Source of the DNA: Giardia muris
Lineage: Eukaryota > Fornicata > Diplomonadida > Hexamitidae
DNA length: 64,000 bases
Direction: 5' to 3'
Assembly: GCA_006247105.1 (NCBI GenBank)
Contig: CM016928.1
Coordinates: forward strand, 496,001 to 560,000
The notes beneath the pieces are model-generated. The model was not told where the DNA came from, did not search any database, and saw nothing but the letters and a program-made list of their open reading frames with translations. A program made the position numbers and the translations under genes. The first letter of the stretch is position 1; every line of letters starts with the position of its first letter. Positions 26,181-35,633 of this stretch are shown in pieces.

Positions 26181-29100
26181 GGTCGGGCTGTTTAGCCATA
26201 ACAGACCCATGACCTGAAGAAATTCAGTAAGAATTGTTGCGTCACTCCGTCCCACCTGTCCATCTGTCGGAGCCATGAACCCGCACCCAAAGGTACTGGA
26301 TATACAACCTCTGCAGCCAACAGAAAGCACGCGACGCCTCAATAGGTCTGTCTCATCAGCAAGTCTCAGAGGGTTATTACAGATGTGCACATGGCCCGAG
26401 TTTGGTGGCCCGGCAGTAAAATGATGCGAAGCGAACCTTGATGCGGCCTGATAGACTATTGCCTCTGACCTAAAAAGACCAGCAGCAATGTCATATGAGA
26501 TCCCACAACAGCAGAGGATTAAAGTGGCCATCAATGGGGTATGGTTCCGGGCCTCAAGGGCACGGGAAAAGGTGTGAGGTGAGAGAGGCCGGGTCTCCAC
26601 GCGTATCAAGGACGTCTCCAATATCTTGTGAGGGACCCCCTCTAGGAGATCCGATATTAAACAGGTGCAAAGGAGCACATGTATTGCCGGACAGGCCGTC
26701 GCGAGGACGATATACTCAGTCCAGAATGGTGCACATGGAGTCCCCCCGGAGGCGAAAACGATTCCTGCAAGCGTCACATCTGTGAAGGCGTGGAGCAACC
26801 CGAGTGCTGAAGCCGTCCCATATGAAGGATCGACTTCTCCACTCATCGTTTGTATAACCTTTCCCAGCCCCCTCAGAATACCTACCCAGTCAGCCTGATA
26901 AAACTCTCGGAAGACCATGGTGCGAAGCACCTGGGCATCTACCCCGTTGGAAGCATAAGCATGAAGTGCATCATAAATGTTCTGCATGTCATCACTCCTC
27001 CGTTGCAGTAATCGATTGTGTTCCAAAACTAAGACCAGAATCTCAATCGCGGATAAACGTTGACGTTCCGCGTTTAGGTCTTGATATATCCACAGAAGAC
27101 GTGCCAACTGGCTCCCACTATTTCTACTCATCACGCTCCTGAGCTCAGACGCATAGGCCTCAACCATTGCTGACCCTCGTTTAAGAGAGAGGATTAGGGA
27201 CGCTCCAATAGTCGAGTCCGCATCCAGGTGAGAGAGGTACGCTCGAATATCCCCACTCAAGCAAAGCAGGACCCGATCGAGAAAGATATGAGCAATACTG
27301 TTGCTAAGTGCGGCATGGAACGTACAGCCAAGTGAGATGGGAAGGAGACCGCATGAAAACGGGTCATGTGTCTCCCCACTCCTGAGATCTACCAGTTGTG
27401 TAATGCTTTGCTTCATCGTCGTAGAAAGCTCCTCGTACATGCGCACCAACCTCCCTCCAGGACTAGACTCGACGTTACTAAGATAGCCTTGTTTGTGTAC
27501 CCCATCCGCCTGCATAGCGGCATAAACCATCCGGTACACGATGTTACGACTGAGAAGTTCGGCATACTGTGCATCCAGCCTCCAAGAGGAGCGCTGAAAC
27601 AGCCAATACCACTGCTGGTCGAGTCTATCGCAGAGCTGAGTATCTTCCTCCCAACGTAGCAGCGTACTTACCCCTTCGCATGAGCAGATGGGCATGCTGA
27701 CGATCAGGTGCTCCTTATGACTGATGAAGTAAATGGCTTGCTTGGTCTGTGTAGGCCCCCGCTTATTCTCGAGGACATAAGGGGCGGCATCGGGGAGGAA
27801 TTTCCGTACCATGGGGTGGGCCACCTTGAAGTATTCTTCGAGTGTAGGTGCACCGAGCGTAGCACAACATCTGCCGCAGCATGGCTGCCGAGCTGAAAAG
27901 ACGCGAAATACGCGGCGTAGTAAGAAAAGCGGGAACTCGGTTGATAGAATATCTAGGACCTCCTCTCGGACACTGGTGGAGAGGGTGGGTGAACGAAGGT
28001 CGTCTGATTCCAAACGGTGTCTGTACGTGTATAGAGCCTGATTATACAGGAGGTTTGCCATCCGAATGTCAAAGTACGTATGATTCTCGTGAGAGGACGA
28101 GGGTATATGCGTAGCGTTATCAGGGACGAAGGTAGTGATTACTGATTCAAGCTCATGCCCTAGATGTTCTCTGAAAGCGTCCCTTGTCGCCTTCAGTAGG
28201 GCACTAAATAGCCGACTACTTGGTAGACGAAAAAGTTCTGGATTCTGATGCACATGCATGAGCAGCTGGCGCTGTACCGATCCTGAGTCGAGACAGAGAC
28301 CCGAGATCTCGCCAAGGAGATGAAAGAAGGTCAGAAATAGCGAGCCCGAGAGAGATCCGCATAGTACAGAGGCTTGGGAGCGAAATGGAAAGGTCACCAA
28401 TAATCCCTTAATTAGGAGCGATGAGTATGGGGCAGCGGCTGGAGGGGTGACAGGCGGTACTCCGAGTAAGACAGAGTGTGGGAGAACACGCTCCTCCTCT
28501 GGTCTTGCCAAGGATTCAACAAGGAAAGTATAGACAGGATGCGAGAGCCGTCCCGACCGGAGCTCAAACATGGTTACAGCGTTAATGACGGTCCGTATGG
28601 TATGATAGTAGCCTTGAAACCATCGCGTAAACATGCCATTGGAATCCGGACCCAGGAGCGGGAGGAACTCAAATGGGACTACAACAAATTGCACGGTACG
28701 TCGCGCTCCATGAAAATTTTGGGGTGTAGCGACACACACTGGGCGTAGAGTATGAAAGAGGAAGCTAACATCAAGCTCAAGGAGCCGTGGACCTTGCAGT
28801 GCTATATCACTATGGTCCTGGGACGACTTATGTGCACGAGGACTTCCATACATCATCCCAAAGAGGAATACATCTAGAAGGGCGGCGTACCTCGAGTTCC
28901 GAGCCTCTTCCATCTTTAGCAACGTGTTGATTAGCGGCGCCATTATAAAACTGTATCTCACCGGGTCTGTGCTTGTCGAGGCGGAGAGATGACGCAAGGA
29001 GCCGGACTGTGGGAGGTTCCAGAGGGAGGTGTAGCTCTCCGAAAAGACTCCAGAACGTTCAAGTAAGCAGAGCAATGGGAGGGGGTATCCTCGCAGCCAG

Positions 29101-29972
29101 TCAATGGCTGCAACGCCGGGGGAGATCCCCGTATCGACGTGGTCGATGGTGAAGCGTAGCAACGAGTGAAGGTCTCCGGGCTCAGGCCAATCCGGATTAT
29201 ATGTCCGACCTGGAAGTGCAAAGCTTAGCGGAGCCCCATATAGCCAGTCCAGGTACGGGATTCCTTGCACTAGTTCAGTTCTGGAGGGCAGCGGTCCACG
29301 GGATAAATGGGTCTGAACGAGTTCAAAGCAAAGGCGAAGCTCACTGTTATAGGAGCCACGGAAGAGTCTCTTTATGAGCGTGCCCATGAGCTTCTGGGCC
29401 GCAGCTTCTGCATCATCCCGGTAACCTGTGACCGCAAGAAGTGTATCCAATATTCGAGGACTATTTGAGGGGGGAACCGAAGGAGAGTCCAGGTTAAATG
29501 CATAGAGCGGCTCGAGAAGGCCTTCTATCGGCTTGATATGTGCACCATTAGGCGTCGGGTTGAAAGAGAGACTAGCGCCTCCGAAATAGTAGTGTGAAAA
29601 GGGAGTCTTAGGAAGAGCTGTAATTGCGCGATGTCTATCCCGCACGGTAAGCAAGTGTGCTGCGTAAAGTGTGAGGGGCTTGAGTATCTGTTCTCGTTGT
29701 GCTTGAGTAAGCTCAAGGTTGGAGGGGGAAAAGGGGGGGTGGCCTGGGTAAAGGGCGCTGATATAGGAGCAAAAGTAAGAGGCGTCGTGCCAGTCCGATA
29801 GATGTTCGAGGGGTGATAATAAGGTCTTGTGAGAGTTGGCAGGCGGTTGGGAAAAGGTAGGGGACTCGTCTAGGAACGCCCCGTGTTGAGATGCCCATGC
29901 ACTCAGCCGAATGACCTCGTCTTCTGAGAGATCAGGAGAGCTTGTATCCGGGCCGGTAATACGTGCATTCAT
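26142..29972 (-). CDS. Large hypothetical protein
   Basis: The 1276-residue protein has no family I recognise. It is predicted mostly helical and leucine-rich, with no signal peptide or clear membrane helix. A cysteine cluster CCGRCC lies near residue 695, and more cysteines occur downstream (PICSC) and near the C-terminus (VGCRGC, FGCGF). These could bind metal, but no standard finger is complete. Candidates such as UBR/HECT-type ligases or nucleoporins have no supporting motif. The ATG follows gaataaact, a clean initiator, and the uninterrupted frame over 3.8 kb makes the gene certain. Its 3' end overlaps SNU13 by 39 bp on the opposite strand. Confidence 0.8.
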   Translation of the reverse strand: MNARITGPDTSSPDLSEDEVIRLSAWASQHGAFLDESPTFSQPPANSHKTLLSPLEHLSDWHDASYFCSYISALYPGHPPFSPSNLELTQAQREQILKPLTLYAAHLLTVRDRHRAITALPKTPFSHYYFGGASLSFNPTPNGAHIKPIEGLLEPLYAFNLDSPSVPPSNSPRILDTLLAVTGYRDDAEAAAQKLMGTLIKRLFRGSYNSELRLCFELVQTHLSRGPLPSRTELVQGIPYLDWLYGAPLSFALPGRTYNPDWPEPGDLHSLLRFTIDHVDTGISPGVAAIDWLRGYPLPLLCLLERSGVFSESYTSLWNLPQSGSLRHLSASTSTDPVRYSFIMAPLINTLLKMEEARNSRYAALLDVFLFGMMYGSPRAHKSSQDHSDIALQGPRLLELDVSFLFHTLRPVCVATPQNFHGARRTVQFVVVPFEFLPLLGPDSNGMFTRWFQGYYHTIRTVINAVTMFELRSGRLSHPVYTFLVESLARPEEERVLPHSVLLGVPPVTPPAAAPYSSLLIKGLLVTFPFRSQASVLCGSLSGSLFLTFFHLLGEISGLCLDSGSVQRQLLMHVHQNPELFRLPSSRLFSALLKATRDAFREHLGHELESVITTFVPDNATHIPSSSHENHTYFDIRMANLLYNQALYTYRHRLESDDLRSPTLSTSVREEVLDILSTEFPLFLLRRVFRVFSARQPCCGRCCATLGAPTLEEYFKVAHPMVRKFLPDAAPYVLENKRGPTQTKQAIYFISHKEHLIVSMPICSCEGVSTLLRWEEDTQLCDRLDQQWYWLFQRSSWRLDAQYAELLSRNIVYRMVYAAMQADGVHKQGYLSNVESSPGGRLVRMYEELSTTMKQSITQLVDLRSGETHDPFSCGLLPISLGCTFHAALSNSIAHIFLDRVLLCLSGDIRAYLSHLDADSTIGASLILSLKRGSAMVEAYASELRSVMSRNSGSQLARLLWIYQDLNAERQRLSAIEILVLVLEHNRLLQRRSDDMQNIYDALHAYASNGVDAQVLRTMVFREFYQADWVGILRGLGKVIQTMSGEVDPSYGTASALGLLHAFTDVTLAGIVFASGGTPCAPFWTEYIVLATACPAIHVLLCTCLISDLLEGVPHKILETSLIRVETRPLSPHTFSRALEARNHTPLMATLILCCCGISYDIAAGLFRSEAIVYQAASRFASHHFTAGPPNSGHVHICNNPLRLADETDLLRRRVLSVGCRGCISSTFGCGFMAPTDGQVGRSDATILTEFLQVMGLLWLNSPTSNEGFDLPDKLF

Positions 29973-30210
29973 AGTTTATTCAGGAAACGTGATCATCTTG
30001 AGAGACCTAAGAGACTGGGGATTTAGCCAATGAACGGCATATCCTCCCAGTCCTAGCCGTAGTACTAGCCTAGGAGGCTTATTTCCTCATCACCTCTAAT
30101 GATGCATCAAGAGGGAGCGGCTTTTCAGGTCAGCAAAAGTTCCCACTACTCCGTGGCATCTTTTCCTCTGTAGTGTCCGATGAGGTCGAGTGTAGCAACA
30201 ACGCAGAAAA
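29973..30210. promoter_or_regulatory. Divergent intergenic region, large orphan / ankyrin protein
   Basis: The 238-bp gap has initiator-like gaataaact on the minus side and acgcagaaaa on the plus side. No RNA gene was seen. Confidence 0.35.
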
Positions 30211-31083
30211 ATGGATAATGAAAACGACTGGTTTGCCGCCATTAACTCGGGAGACCTTGCGCGGACACGGCAACTGGCGGCCAGTATGGCGGGAACTCGA
30301 GATGCCGAGGGCCTGACGGGGCTGATATGCGCTGTCAAGGCTGGACACATGCACATCGTCTCACTCCTTCTCCCCTCCGAAGGGAAGCTTCTCGACCGGA
30401 GAGGCTTCTCGGCCCTCTGCATAGCAGCAGAGATCAACAGTGCCGCCGCTGCAAGGCTTCTCGTTAAGGACCTAGCCGCGTATCGGACTCCTGAGGGCAG
30501 GGATGCCTTAATGATCGCAGCCATGAAGGGGTCGTTGAATGTCTGTGAGGTTCTGGTCCCCCACTTCAGGCTTGAGAGGGATGTGTCCGGAAGGACCGCT
30601 ATAGACTACGCCATCATCTCCGGAAGTTTACAGGTTGTATGCCTTTTTTACAGGACTGCGGAATACCTACGGCCTTCCACGTGGGACTCCGTCCGGCTGG
30701 CCGAGGCGTACGGCCACGATCACATCGCGGGTTACCTTCGGCTAAGGGTGAGCGAAGACGATGACCACAGCACTGGAAGTGTCGTCAGCTATACCGACGG
30801 CACGCGCGACGTGTCCGATGGGGCCGTCCTTTCCATTTCAATATCACCCTCCTTTTCCAACGAGGTCTCCCAGTCCCGAATGGAGTTTCTTACAGACTCC
30901 AGCGAGTCTTCTAACTTCAGTTCCGTGTATGCGGTGAGTACAGCGACGGCGGCTCTGCGGAGTTCCCACCCCTCTCCCAGCCTAAGCTTCGCCCTTCCCG
31001 CGCTATCAGTTGAAGAGCGCTCCCGTTGCTCAGGCGATTGGAAGCCGCCAGTCCCACCTAGAGATGGCCCACCAAGTCCTTGA
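30211..31083 (+). CDS. Ankyrin-repeat protein (21.1-like)
   Basis: The 290-residue protein has an N-terminal block of about five ankyrin units (residues 5-175), with TGLICAVKAGHMHIVSLLL, SALCIAAEIN, DALMIAAMKGSLNVCEVLV and TAIDYAIISGSLQVVCL. The C-terminal 100 residues are Ser/Pro-rich and probably disordered. No kinase domain follows. Such short ankyrin proteins form the large 21.1 family in Giardia; some associate with the cytoskeleton, and most have no known function. The start ATG follows gcagaaaa. Confidence 0.85.
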   Translation: MDNENDWFAAINSGDLARTRQLAASMAGTRDAEGLTGLICAVKAGHMHIVSLLLPSEGKLLDRRGFSALCIAAEINSAAAARLLVKDLAAYRTPEGRDALMIAAMKGSLNVCEVLVPHFRLERDVSGRTAIDYAIISGSLQVVCLFYRTAEYLRPSTWDSVRLAEAYGHDHIAGYLRLRVSEDDDHSTGSVVSYTDGTRDVSDGAVLSISISPSFSNEVSQSRMEFLTDSSESSNFSSVYAVSTATAALRSSHPSPSLSFALPALSVEERSRCSGDWKPPVPPRDGPPSP

Positions 31084-31711
31084 GAGACATCTCCCTCGAT
31101 ACAGTTTCTTTCCCTCAGTAAAGACTCGATCATTTGCAACCATCTCATTCCCCCTCAGCTTTGGCGCGTGGGACTACTCCTGGTGGTGAAAGAATAAATA
31201 GAAGGACGGAGATAGAGGGTAGAGAACGCTGTGAGATATGTGTTTGTTGCAGGCCTCCTTTTGAGTGAGAATGAATCTGTAAGACAGTAGGGATGGAAAC
31301 GGGGTGTTTATCATCAGAGCGGGGGTAGAACTGATCGTTTCGAGTACCCTTATCCAATCCGTGATTTCGTCTACGCAGGGCTCTACAATATGCCCACTAC
31401 AGGTTCTATGTTAAGCCTAGTGCCCGTTTCAATTAGAAGACGTTGGATCTGGAAGGATACCAGCGGCGTTGCAATGGCCACGCCCTCGTTTCGAAGCTCA
31501 TAGACCTGAGTTTTGGTCTTCATTCTTTATCTGTCAGGGTATCTGTTGATACTCATCAGTCTTAACCATATTGGGCGTAATGGCCGAAGGTTTGACGAAC
31601 AAAGAAGCTGTTCTGTACGGCGCCAGCCACGTCCTCAGGTCGATCAGATTTTTCTTAGTAACCCATAACACATGAAAAGAACAACATCGATCATCGGTTT
31701 GGAGGCCGAAA
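31084..31711. other. Intergenic region with no recognised gene
   Basis: This 628-bp stretch separates two ankyrin genes on the same strand. Short frames of 60-70 codons on the minus strand lack family features and overlap neighbours. I see no tRNA or repeat. It could hold a short RNA or a decayed ankyrin fragment, but I cannot support either. Confidence 0.45.
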
Positions 31712-33700
31712 ATGCCCCTGACACGCCTCATGATTGCAGCCCAGAAGGGTAACGCGTCTCTTCTACGGCGTTATCTGGCTGAGAACCGGGCACAGACGGA
31801 AGATGGGCGGACGGCATTAATGATCGCGGCCAGCCAAGGCCATCTGGATTGCATCCTTTCCTTATTGAAATATGAGGCAGGATTACAAGACTCCCAGGGT
31901 CGGACGGCGCTCTTCTTCGCCGTGGCCTCCCAACGGGTCACGTGCATCCCAGTTCTTTTACGATCGGAACGAGGAATCCAGAATACTTCTTTAGGGACCG
32001 CATTGATGTTTGCGACGGTCCATGGCTTTACACGCTGTGTCGAAGCACTCTTAGACGAAGCCGGTTGTCAGACGCTCCACCCCATTCGAGTCTCGATGAA
32101 TGGGATGACCTTCAAGTTCCCAATAGGCTCGACAGCCCTGATGATGGCAACGTGTCTTGGTAATGTCAAGCACGTGCGGCTTTTATGCCTGAGAGAAGCA
32201 GGAGTGCAAAATCAAGATGGATGGACGGCGTTGATGTATGCAGCAAAGCATGGGCATGAGGAAATAGTATCTCTATTGAAGGCCGAAGAGGGACTGTGTG
32301 ATAGCAAGGGACATACGGCCTTACACCACGCGATTAGTTCCCACCAAGCTGATTGCATACGACGGCTTCGTACAGAGCTTGTCATTCCAAACTTCCATGG
32401 CGTCTCTGAGGCGGATTTACTCCTCTCACAAGAGAAAACGGAGATATTGTATCAATTACTCGAGGGTATAGGGGATGGAGATGTCATTACGGGGGCCATT
32501 CAGACGCGTCATGAACCCTCCATCCGTTTCGCTTTAGACCAGTCAAAGCAAAGGACCATACCAGACGCGGAAGAACGGAAGCTAACTCTTCTCATGTGGG
32601 CGGTTATCATAAAGAGAACTGAGTGTCTCCCCTTTCTTAGGACGGACCTTAGGAAGCAGGATGTCAGGGGTGAAACAGCATTGATGAAGGCCGTAGAGAA
32701 GGGGTATGATGACCTTGTGAAGATTCTAGCGGAGGATGAAGGCGGGATATGTACTATGACAGGGGTGACAGCATTGATGCTTGCCGCACAAAGGGGAGAG
32801 GCAAGTTATATCCCCCTTCTTCTGATGCGCGAGGTTAGGATGCAAGCCAGTGATGGACGAACCGCCTTGATGATTGCGGCCTTGAATGGGCATAAGAGCG
32901 TCGTCAATGAGTTGAAGATGTACGAGGGCGACATGGTGGATGATAATGACAAGCCGGCGAGCTATTACGCTAGGCTCGGAGGCCATGACGATCTTGTCGA
33001 GCTATTGGACGAAAGAACTAAGGACATGGAGAGGACGCCTTCGAAAGAAGCTGACACGGAGGATAAAACACTTCCCAGCAGTCCTCCCTCTCCCCTACCC
33101 TCGTCTTGTTCATCTTCCAAGTTAGGTCACGTGATCACTCACCTTCAACACGTACAGCATTGGCTCGAAAGAGGGAAGACAACCTCTTTGAAGTCCGCAG
33201 CACAGTCTCTTTTAGAACCCATACGATACCTCAAGAAGGCCATCGATGAGGCCACGGTCGCTGCAGATGACGCGGAGAATGATGAAGCCGAACCAAGAAT
33301 CAAGCTTCTTGATCAAGACGTTACTACACAGAAGCCAGACGGTTCCATCGCGCTCTCTCTTGCGCTCAAGAAGACGAGGAAGATGGCCTTATTCTACTGG
33401 GAGAGGTGCAAGGAGTTACAACAGGCTCTTCGAATACCCCCTGCAATCGTCGACATGACCAAATATAACCTCCTTGAGCTCGAAACCCTCGAAAGGAACG
33501 CCACCCTTACTCGTGATGCAGCCATCTCGGCCGTTGCTTTGAGGCAAGCGGTCTCATGTGTTGTATGCCAAACGCGTAGGCGGAGTATCCTTATCCTTCC
33601 ATGTACACACCTTTGTCTTTGTGCCGAGTGCTCCACGAGATATACCGCATGTCCCATCTGTACACAACCCGTGACCGACTGCAAGGAAGTCCTCTTTTGA
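31712..33700 (+). CDS. Ankyrin-repeat protein with C-terminal RING finger (putative E3 ubiquitin ligase)
   Basis: The 662-residue protein has about a dozen ankyrin units in residues 1-440 (TALMIAASQGHLDCILSLL, TALMYAAKHGHEEIVSLL, TALMIAALNGHKSVVNEL). A Ser/Pro-rich linker and a helical region follow. A C3HC4-type RING covers residues 612-655: CVVC, then PCTHLCLCAEC, then CPIC. The layout recalls XIAP-like or ankyrin-RING ligases, with substrates bound by ankyrin repeats and an E2 by the RING; the substrate is unknown. The stop TGA directly abuts the stop of the convergent TRAPP-like gene, with no base between. Confidence 0.87.
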   Translation: MPLTRLMIAAQKGNASLLRRYLAENRAQTEDGRTALMIAASQGHLDCILSLLKYEAGLQDSQGRTALFFAVASQRVTCIPVLLRSERGIQNTSLGTALMFATVHGFTRCVEALLDEAGCQTLHPIRVSMNGMTFKFPIGSTALMMATCLGNVKHVRLLCLREAGVQNQDGWTALMYAAKHGHEEIVSLLKAEEGLCDSKGHTALHHAISSHQADCIRRLRTELVIPNFHGVSEADLLLSQEKTEILYQLLEGIGDGDVITGAIQTRHEPSIRFALDQSKQRTIPDAEERKLTLLMWAVIIKRTECLPFLRTDLRKQDVRGETALMKAVEKGYDDLVKILAEDEGGICTMTGVTALMLAAQRGEASYIPLLLMREVRMQASDGRTALMIAALNGHKSVVNELKMYEGDMVDDNDKPASYYARLGGHDDLVELLDERTKDMERTPSKEADTEDKTLPSSPPSPLPSSCSSSKLGHVITHLQHVQHWLERGKTTSLKSAAQSLLEPIRYLKKAIDEATVAADDAENDEAEPRIKLLDQDVTTQKPDGSIALSLALKKTRKMALFYWERCKELQQALRIPPAIVDMTKYNLLELETLERNATLTRDAAISAVALRQAVSCVVCQTRRRSILILPCTHLCLCAECSTRYTACPICTQPVTDCKEVLF

Positions 33701-34111
33701 TCAGGGCCTAGAAGTAAAACAGGTATCGATTATGGAACTCAACTCATCCATGAAGATATGGTTTCTTGAGATACCAACGCATCCGCCCAACGGGTTGAGG
33801 GTCTCCCTCATATATAAGGCCTCCACGCGTTCAATGAACTGACTCAAAGAATCCCCAAGTTGGTCCAATTCCACCGCTGATAAGAAGAGGAAACGTGACC
33901 CTTCTCGAGCCACAAAGCCATACGCAAACTCCCCACGAAACGACCCTAAACGGCCATGAAAGCCCCAAAGTTGCTGTCGAAGTGAGTCCAATAAAGAGTA
34001 CAAGTAGCGTTCGGTCTCGGCCTCAATGGGGACCCACTGGCTCATCTGAGTCCGTTGTCCCACGAAGACGGGGGCGCCCTTCGAGTCGACAATGATAAGA
34101 GAACCAAGCAT
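33701..34111 (-). CDS. Longin-fold TRAPP-like protein (TRAPPC2/TRAPPC2L family candidate)
   Basis: The start ATG at 34111 gives 136 residues; the frame runs 19 codons further, into the divergent gene. The protein opens with a hydrophobic strand (MLGSLIIVDSKGAPVFVG), continues with helix and strand elements of a longin/SNARE-like fold (RGEFAYGFVAREGSRFLFLS), and ends with a helix containing MRETLNPLG, comparable to the xNPFY region of sedlin. TRAPPC2 and TRAPPC2L tether ER-to-Golgi vesicles. The assignment rests on length and fold pattern, so an AP sigma subunit or another longin protein is possible. The start lies only 6 bp from the divergent ATG. Confidence 0.55.
   Translation of the reverse strand: MLGSLIIVDSKGAPVFVGQRTQMSQWVPIEAETERYLYSLLDSLRQQLWGFHGRLGSFRGEFAYGFVAREGSRFLFLSAVELDQLGDSLSQFIERVEALYMRETLNPLGGCVGISRNHIFMDELSSIIDTCFTSRP
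33713..33719 (+). terminator. Polyadenylation signal of the ankyrin-RING gene
   Basis: AGTAAAA lies 12 bp past the TGA stop, inside the 3' coding end of the convergent TRAPP-like gene. Confidence 0.45.
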
Positions 34112-34117
34112 TATTAA
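34112..34117. promoter_or_regulatory. Six-base bidirectional initiator
   Basis: Only tattaa separates the two divergent ATGs. Each start therefore has an AT-rich initiator formed by the same six bases, and any further promoter sequence must lie inside the opposite coding region. Confidence 0.55.
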
Positions 34118-35152
34118 ATGAGGATCTTCAACCATTCCGGTACACCACGGCTCATAGGACCGGCACACGTTGTGTGTCTAACGGCCGAGTTTATTTTTGG
34201 AGACGCATGCTGCTTGATTCACCTGTCAAACGACACCGTTCAGGTCTATCTTCTGGTGGAGGATGGTCAACATCGCTTATTAGGGGAAATCAACGACTGT
34301 GATGCCTTTGCAACATATCAGTGTGGAGAGAAGGAGACACTCCTCGTTGGGGTCATTGGACAAACCTTGAAGGCGTATCGACTCATCTTCACTGGTACTT
34401 CATTGAATATCATCTTCATCCTGGCCATTTCGCTTCCCGAGACTATCTCCTATGCCGCCAGCGACGCCCATGTCGTGGCGGTCGCTAGTCCTAAGAACCT
34501 ATATTTGTACTCTACTCATGCCATCTTGAATGGCGTCGTGCCAAGGCCTATCATCGTCGGGCTGAACGAGCACACGATCACTGACGTCGTCCTCAATCGG
34601 GACCGGCCAGGAGAGCTTCTTACTGCCAATGAGAATAGCGAGTTAGTTTTTATCGATGCGACTCTTCCGGAGCAACAGTTACGGGAGGGCATGGGTATGG
34701 ACGAGGCGGAAAGCCTCTTCCTCTTCGGATCCGCATACCCCTTCAGTCTTGGAAGCATAGCTTATGCCACTAGTATGCTTGTCCTATCAACTGGCTCGAT
34801 GGGATTGGTTCTAGTTGACCCTGAGGATGGTTCTATCGTCCGTCAGATCATGGACTGCAGTACCCTGGCTAAAGGCTACTCTAAGATTCTAACTGTTCAA
34901 GCAGGGCAAGACCCAATCGTTACTTGCACACGCGATTGTGGCGATGTCTCCATCTTCAGATACGTGCGGGACGGTGTGAAGGAGCGCTTAGAACGATTGT
35001 GCTTCTTCCCTGCCATGCGTCTTGTCTCCAACCCATCATCTGACGAAGTAATTACTATTCCACGAGTTGCACTGCTTTCTCCCACTGGCAAACAGGGGCT
35101 CGTGCTTAACATGTCCGGATACCTCCAACTCTATACCCTAGCGACAGAGTGA
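34118..35152 (+). CDS. Hypothetical protein, probable beta-propeller
   Basis: The 344-residue protein is rich in short beta strands repeated about every 40-50 residues (HVVAVASPKNLYLYST, GELLTANENSELVFID, SMLVLSTGSMGLVLVDPEDGS, PIVTCTRDCGDVSIF). This suggests a degenerate WD40-type propeller. No clear WD dipeptides or GH motifs remain, so the subfamily cannot be named. No signal peptide is visible. The start shares the six-base initiator with the divergent TRAPP-like gene. The stop is embedded in an AGTGAAG signal. A scaffold role in vesicle traffic or rRNA processing would be only a guess. Confidence 0.75.
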   Translation: MRIFNHSGTPRLIGPAHVVCLTAEFIFGDACCLIHLSNDTVQVYLLVEDGQHRLLGEINDCDAFATYQCGEKETLLVGVIGQTLKAYRLIFTGTSLNIIFILAISLPETISYAASDAHVVAVASPKNLYLYSTHAILNGVVPRPIIVGLNEHTITDVVLNRDRPGELLTANENSELVFIDATLPEQQLREGMGMDEAESLFLFGSAYPFSLGSIAYATSMLVLSTGSMGLVLVDPEDGSIVRQIMDCSTLAKGYSKILTVQAGQDPIVTCTRDCGDVSIFRYVRDGVKERLERLCFFPAMRLVSNPSSDEVITIPRVALLSPTGKQGLVLNMSGYLQLYTLATE

Positions 35153-35155
35153 AGA
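35149..35155 (+). terminator. Polyadenylation signal overlapping the propeller-gene stop
   Basis: AGTGAAG contains the TGA stop, fitting AGTRAA. Confidence 0.5.
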
Positions 35156-35184
35156 ACAAAGACGCATAGAAGTTCACCTTGGAC

Positions 35185-35610
35185 TCACTTCTCCTCCAGA
35201 CGCATGCGAGACTTGGAGTTGAGGACCTTGATCCCCATCTCGGCCGCCTTCGCGAGGATGACCTTGCGTGTCCTGACAGAAACCCCGTGCGCGATCTCCG
35301 CCGCATACTTCTGGTTCTCCGTCAGGAGGGCGTCCAGCTGGGCGACATTGTGGATCCTCATCTTGTAGAACCCACAAGGGAGCATGTGGCGCGTGGCCTT
35401 GTCGGACCCGTAGCCGATGGAGACCATCGGGCGCTGCCCGGAATACTGGCGGCGCATCGGAGAGTCGATCCCACGGGGCTTGCGCCACGACGCCTTGATA
35501 CGGACGAAGCGCTCAGAGTGGAAGCGAGCGAACCTCCTCGTGCGCTTCTTGATGATCGGCTTGTGTTCCAGAGGCTTCAGGGTCATTCTCCTTCCGTCGA
35601 CGACTTTCAT
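35185..35610 (-). CDS. RPL32: 60S ribosomal protein L32e
   Basis: The 141-residue protein matches L32e: KPIIKKRTRRFARFHSERFV, SWRKPRGIDSPMRRQYSG, PMVSIGYGSDKATRHMLPCG and ENQKYAAEIAHGVS are all family blocks in order. It is a large-subunit protein. The chosen ATG adds eight residues (MKVVDGRR) before a second possible start at MTLKPL, eight codons in. The gene is divergent from the THO2-like gene with 23 bp between the ATGs. Confidence 0.93.
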   Translation of the reverse strand: MKVVDGRRMTLKPLEHKPIIKKRTRRFARFHSERFVRIKASWRKPRGIDSPMRRQYSGQRPMVSIGYGSDKATRHMLPCGFYKMRIHNVAQLDALLTENQKYAAEIAHGVSVRTRKVILAKAAEMGIKVLNSKSRMRLEEK

Positions 35611-35633
35611 AGGGGCAATTTCAATTCAAAACA
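35611..35633. promoter_or_regulatory. Divergent promoter, L32e / THO2-like gene
   Basis: The 23-bp gap includes caatttcaattcaaaaca, an AT-rich core able to serve both directions. Confidence 0.5.
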
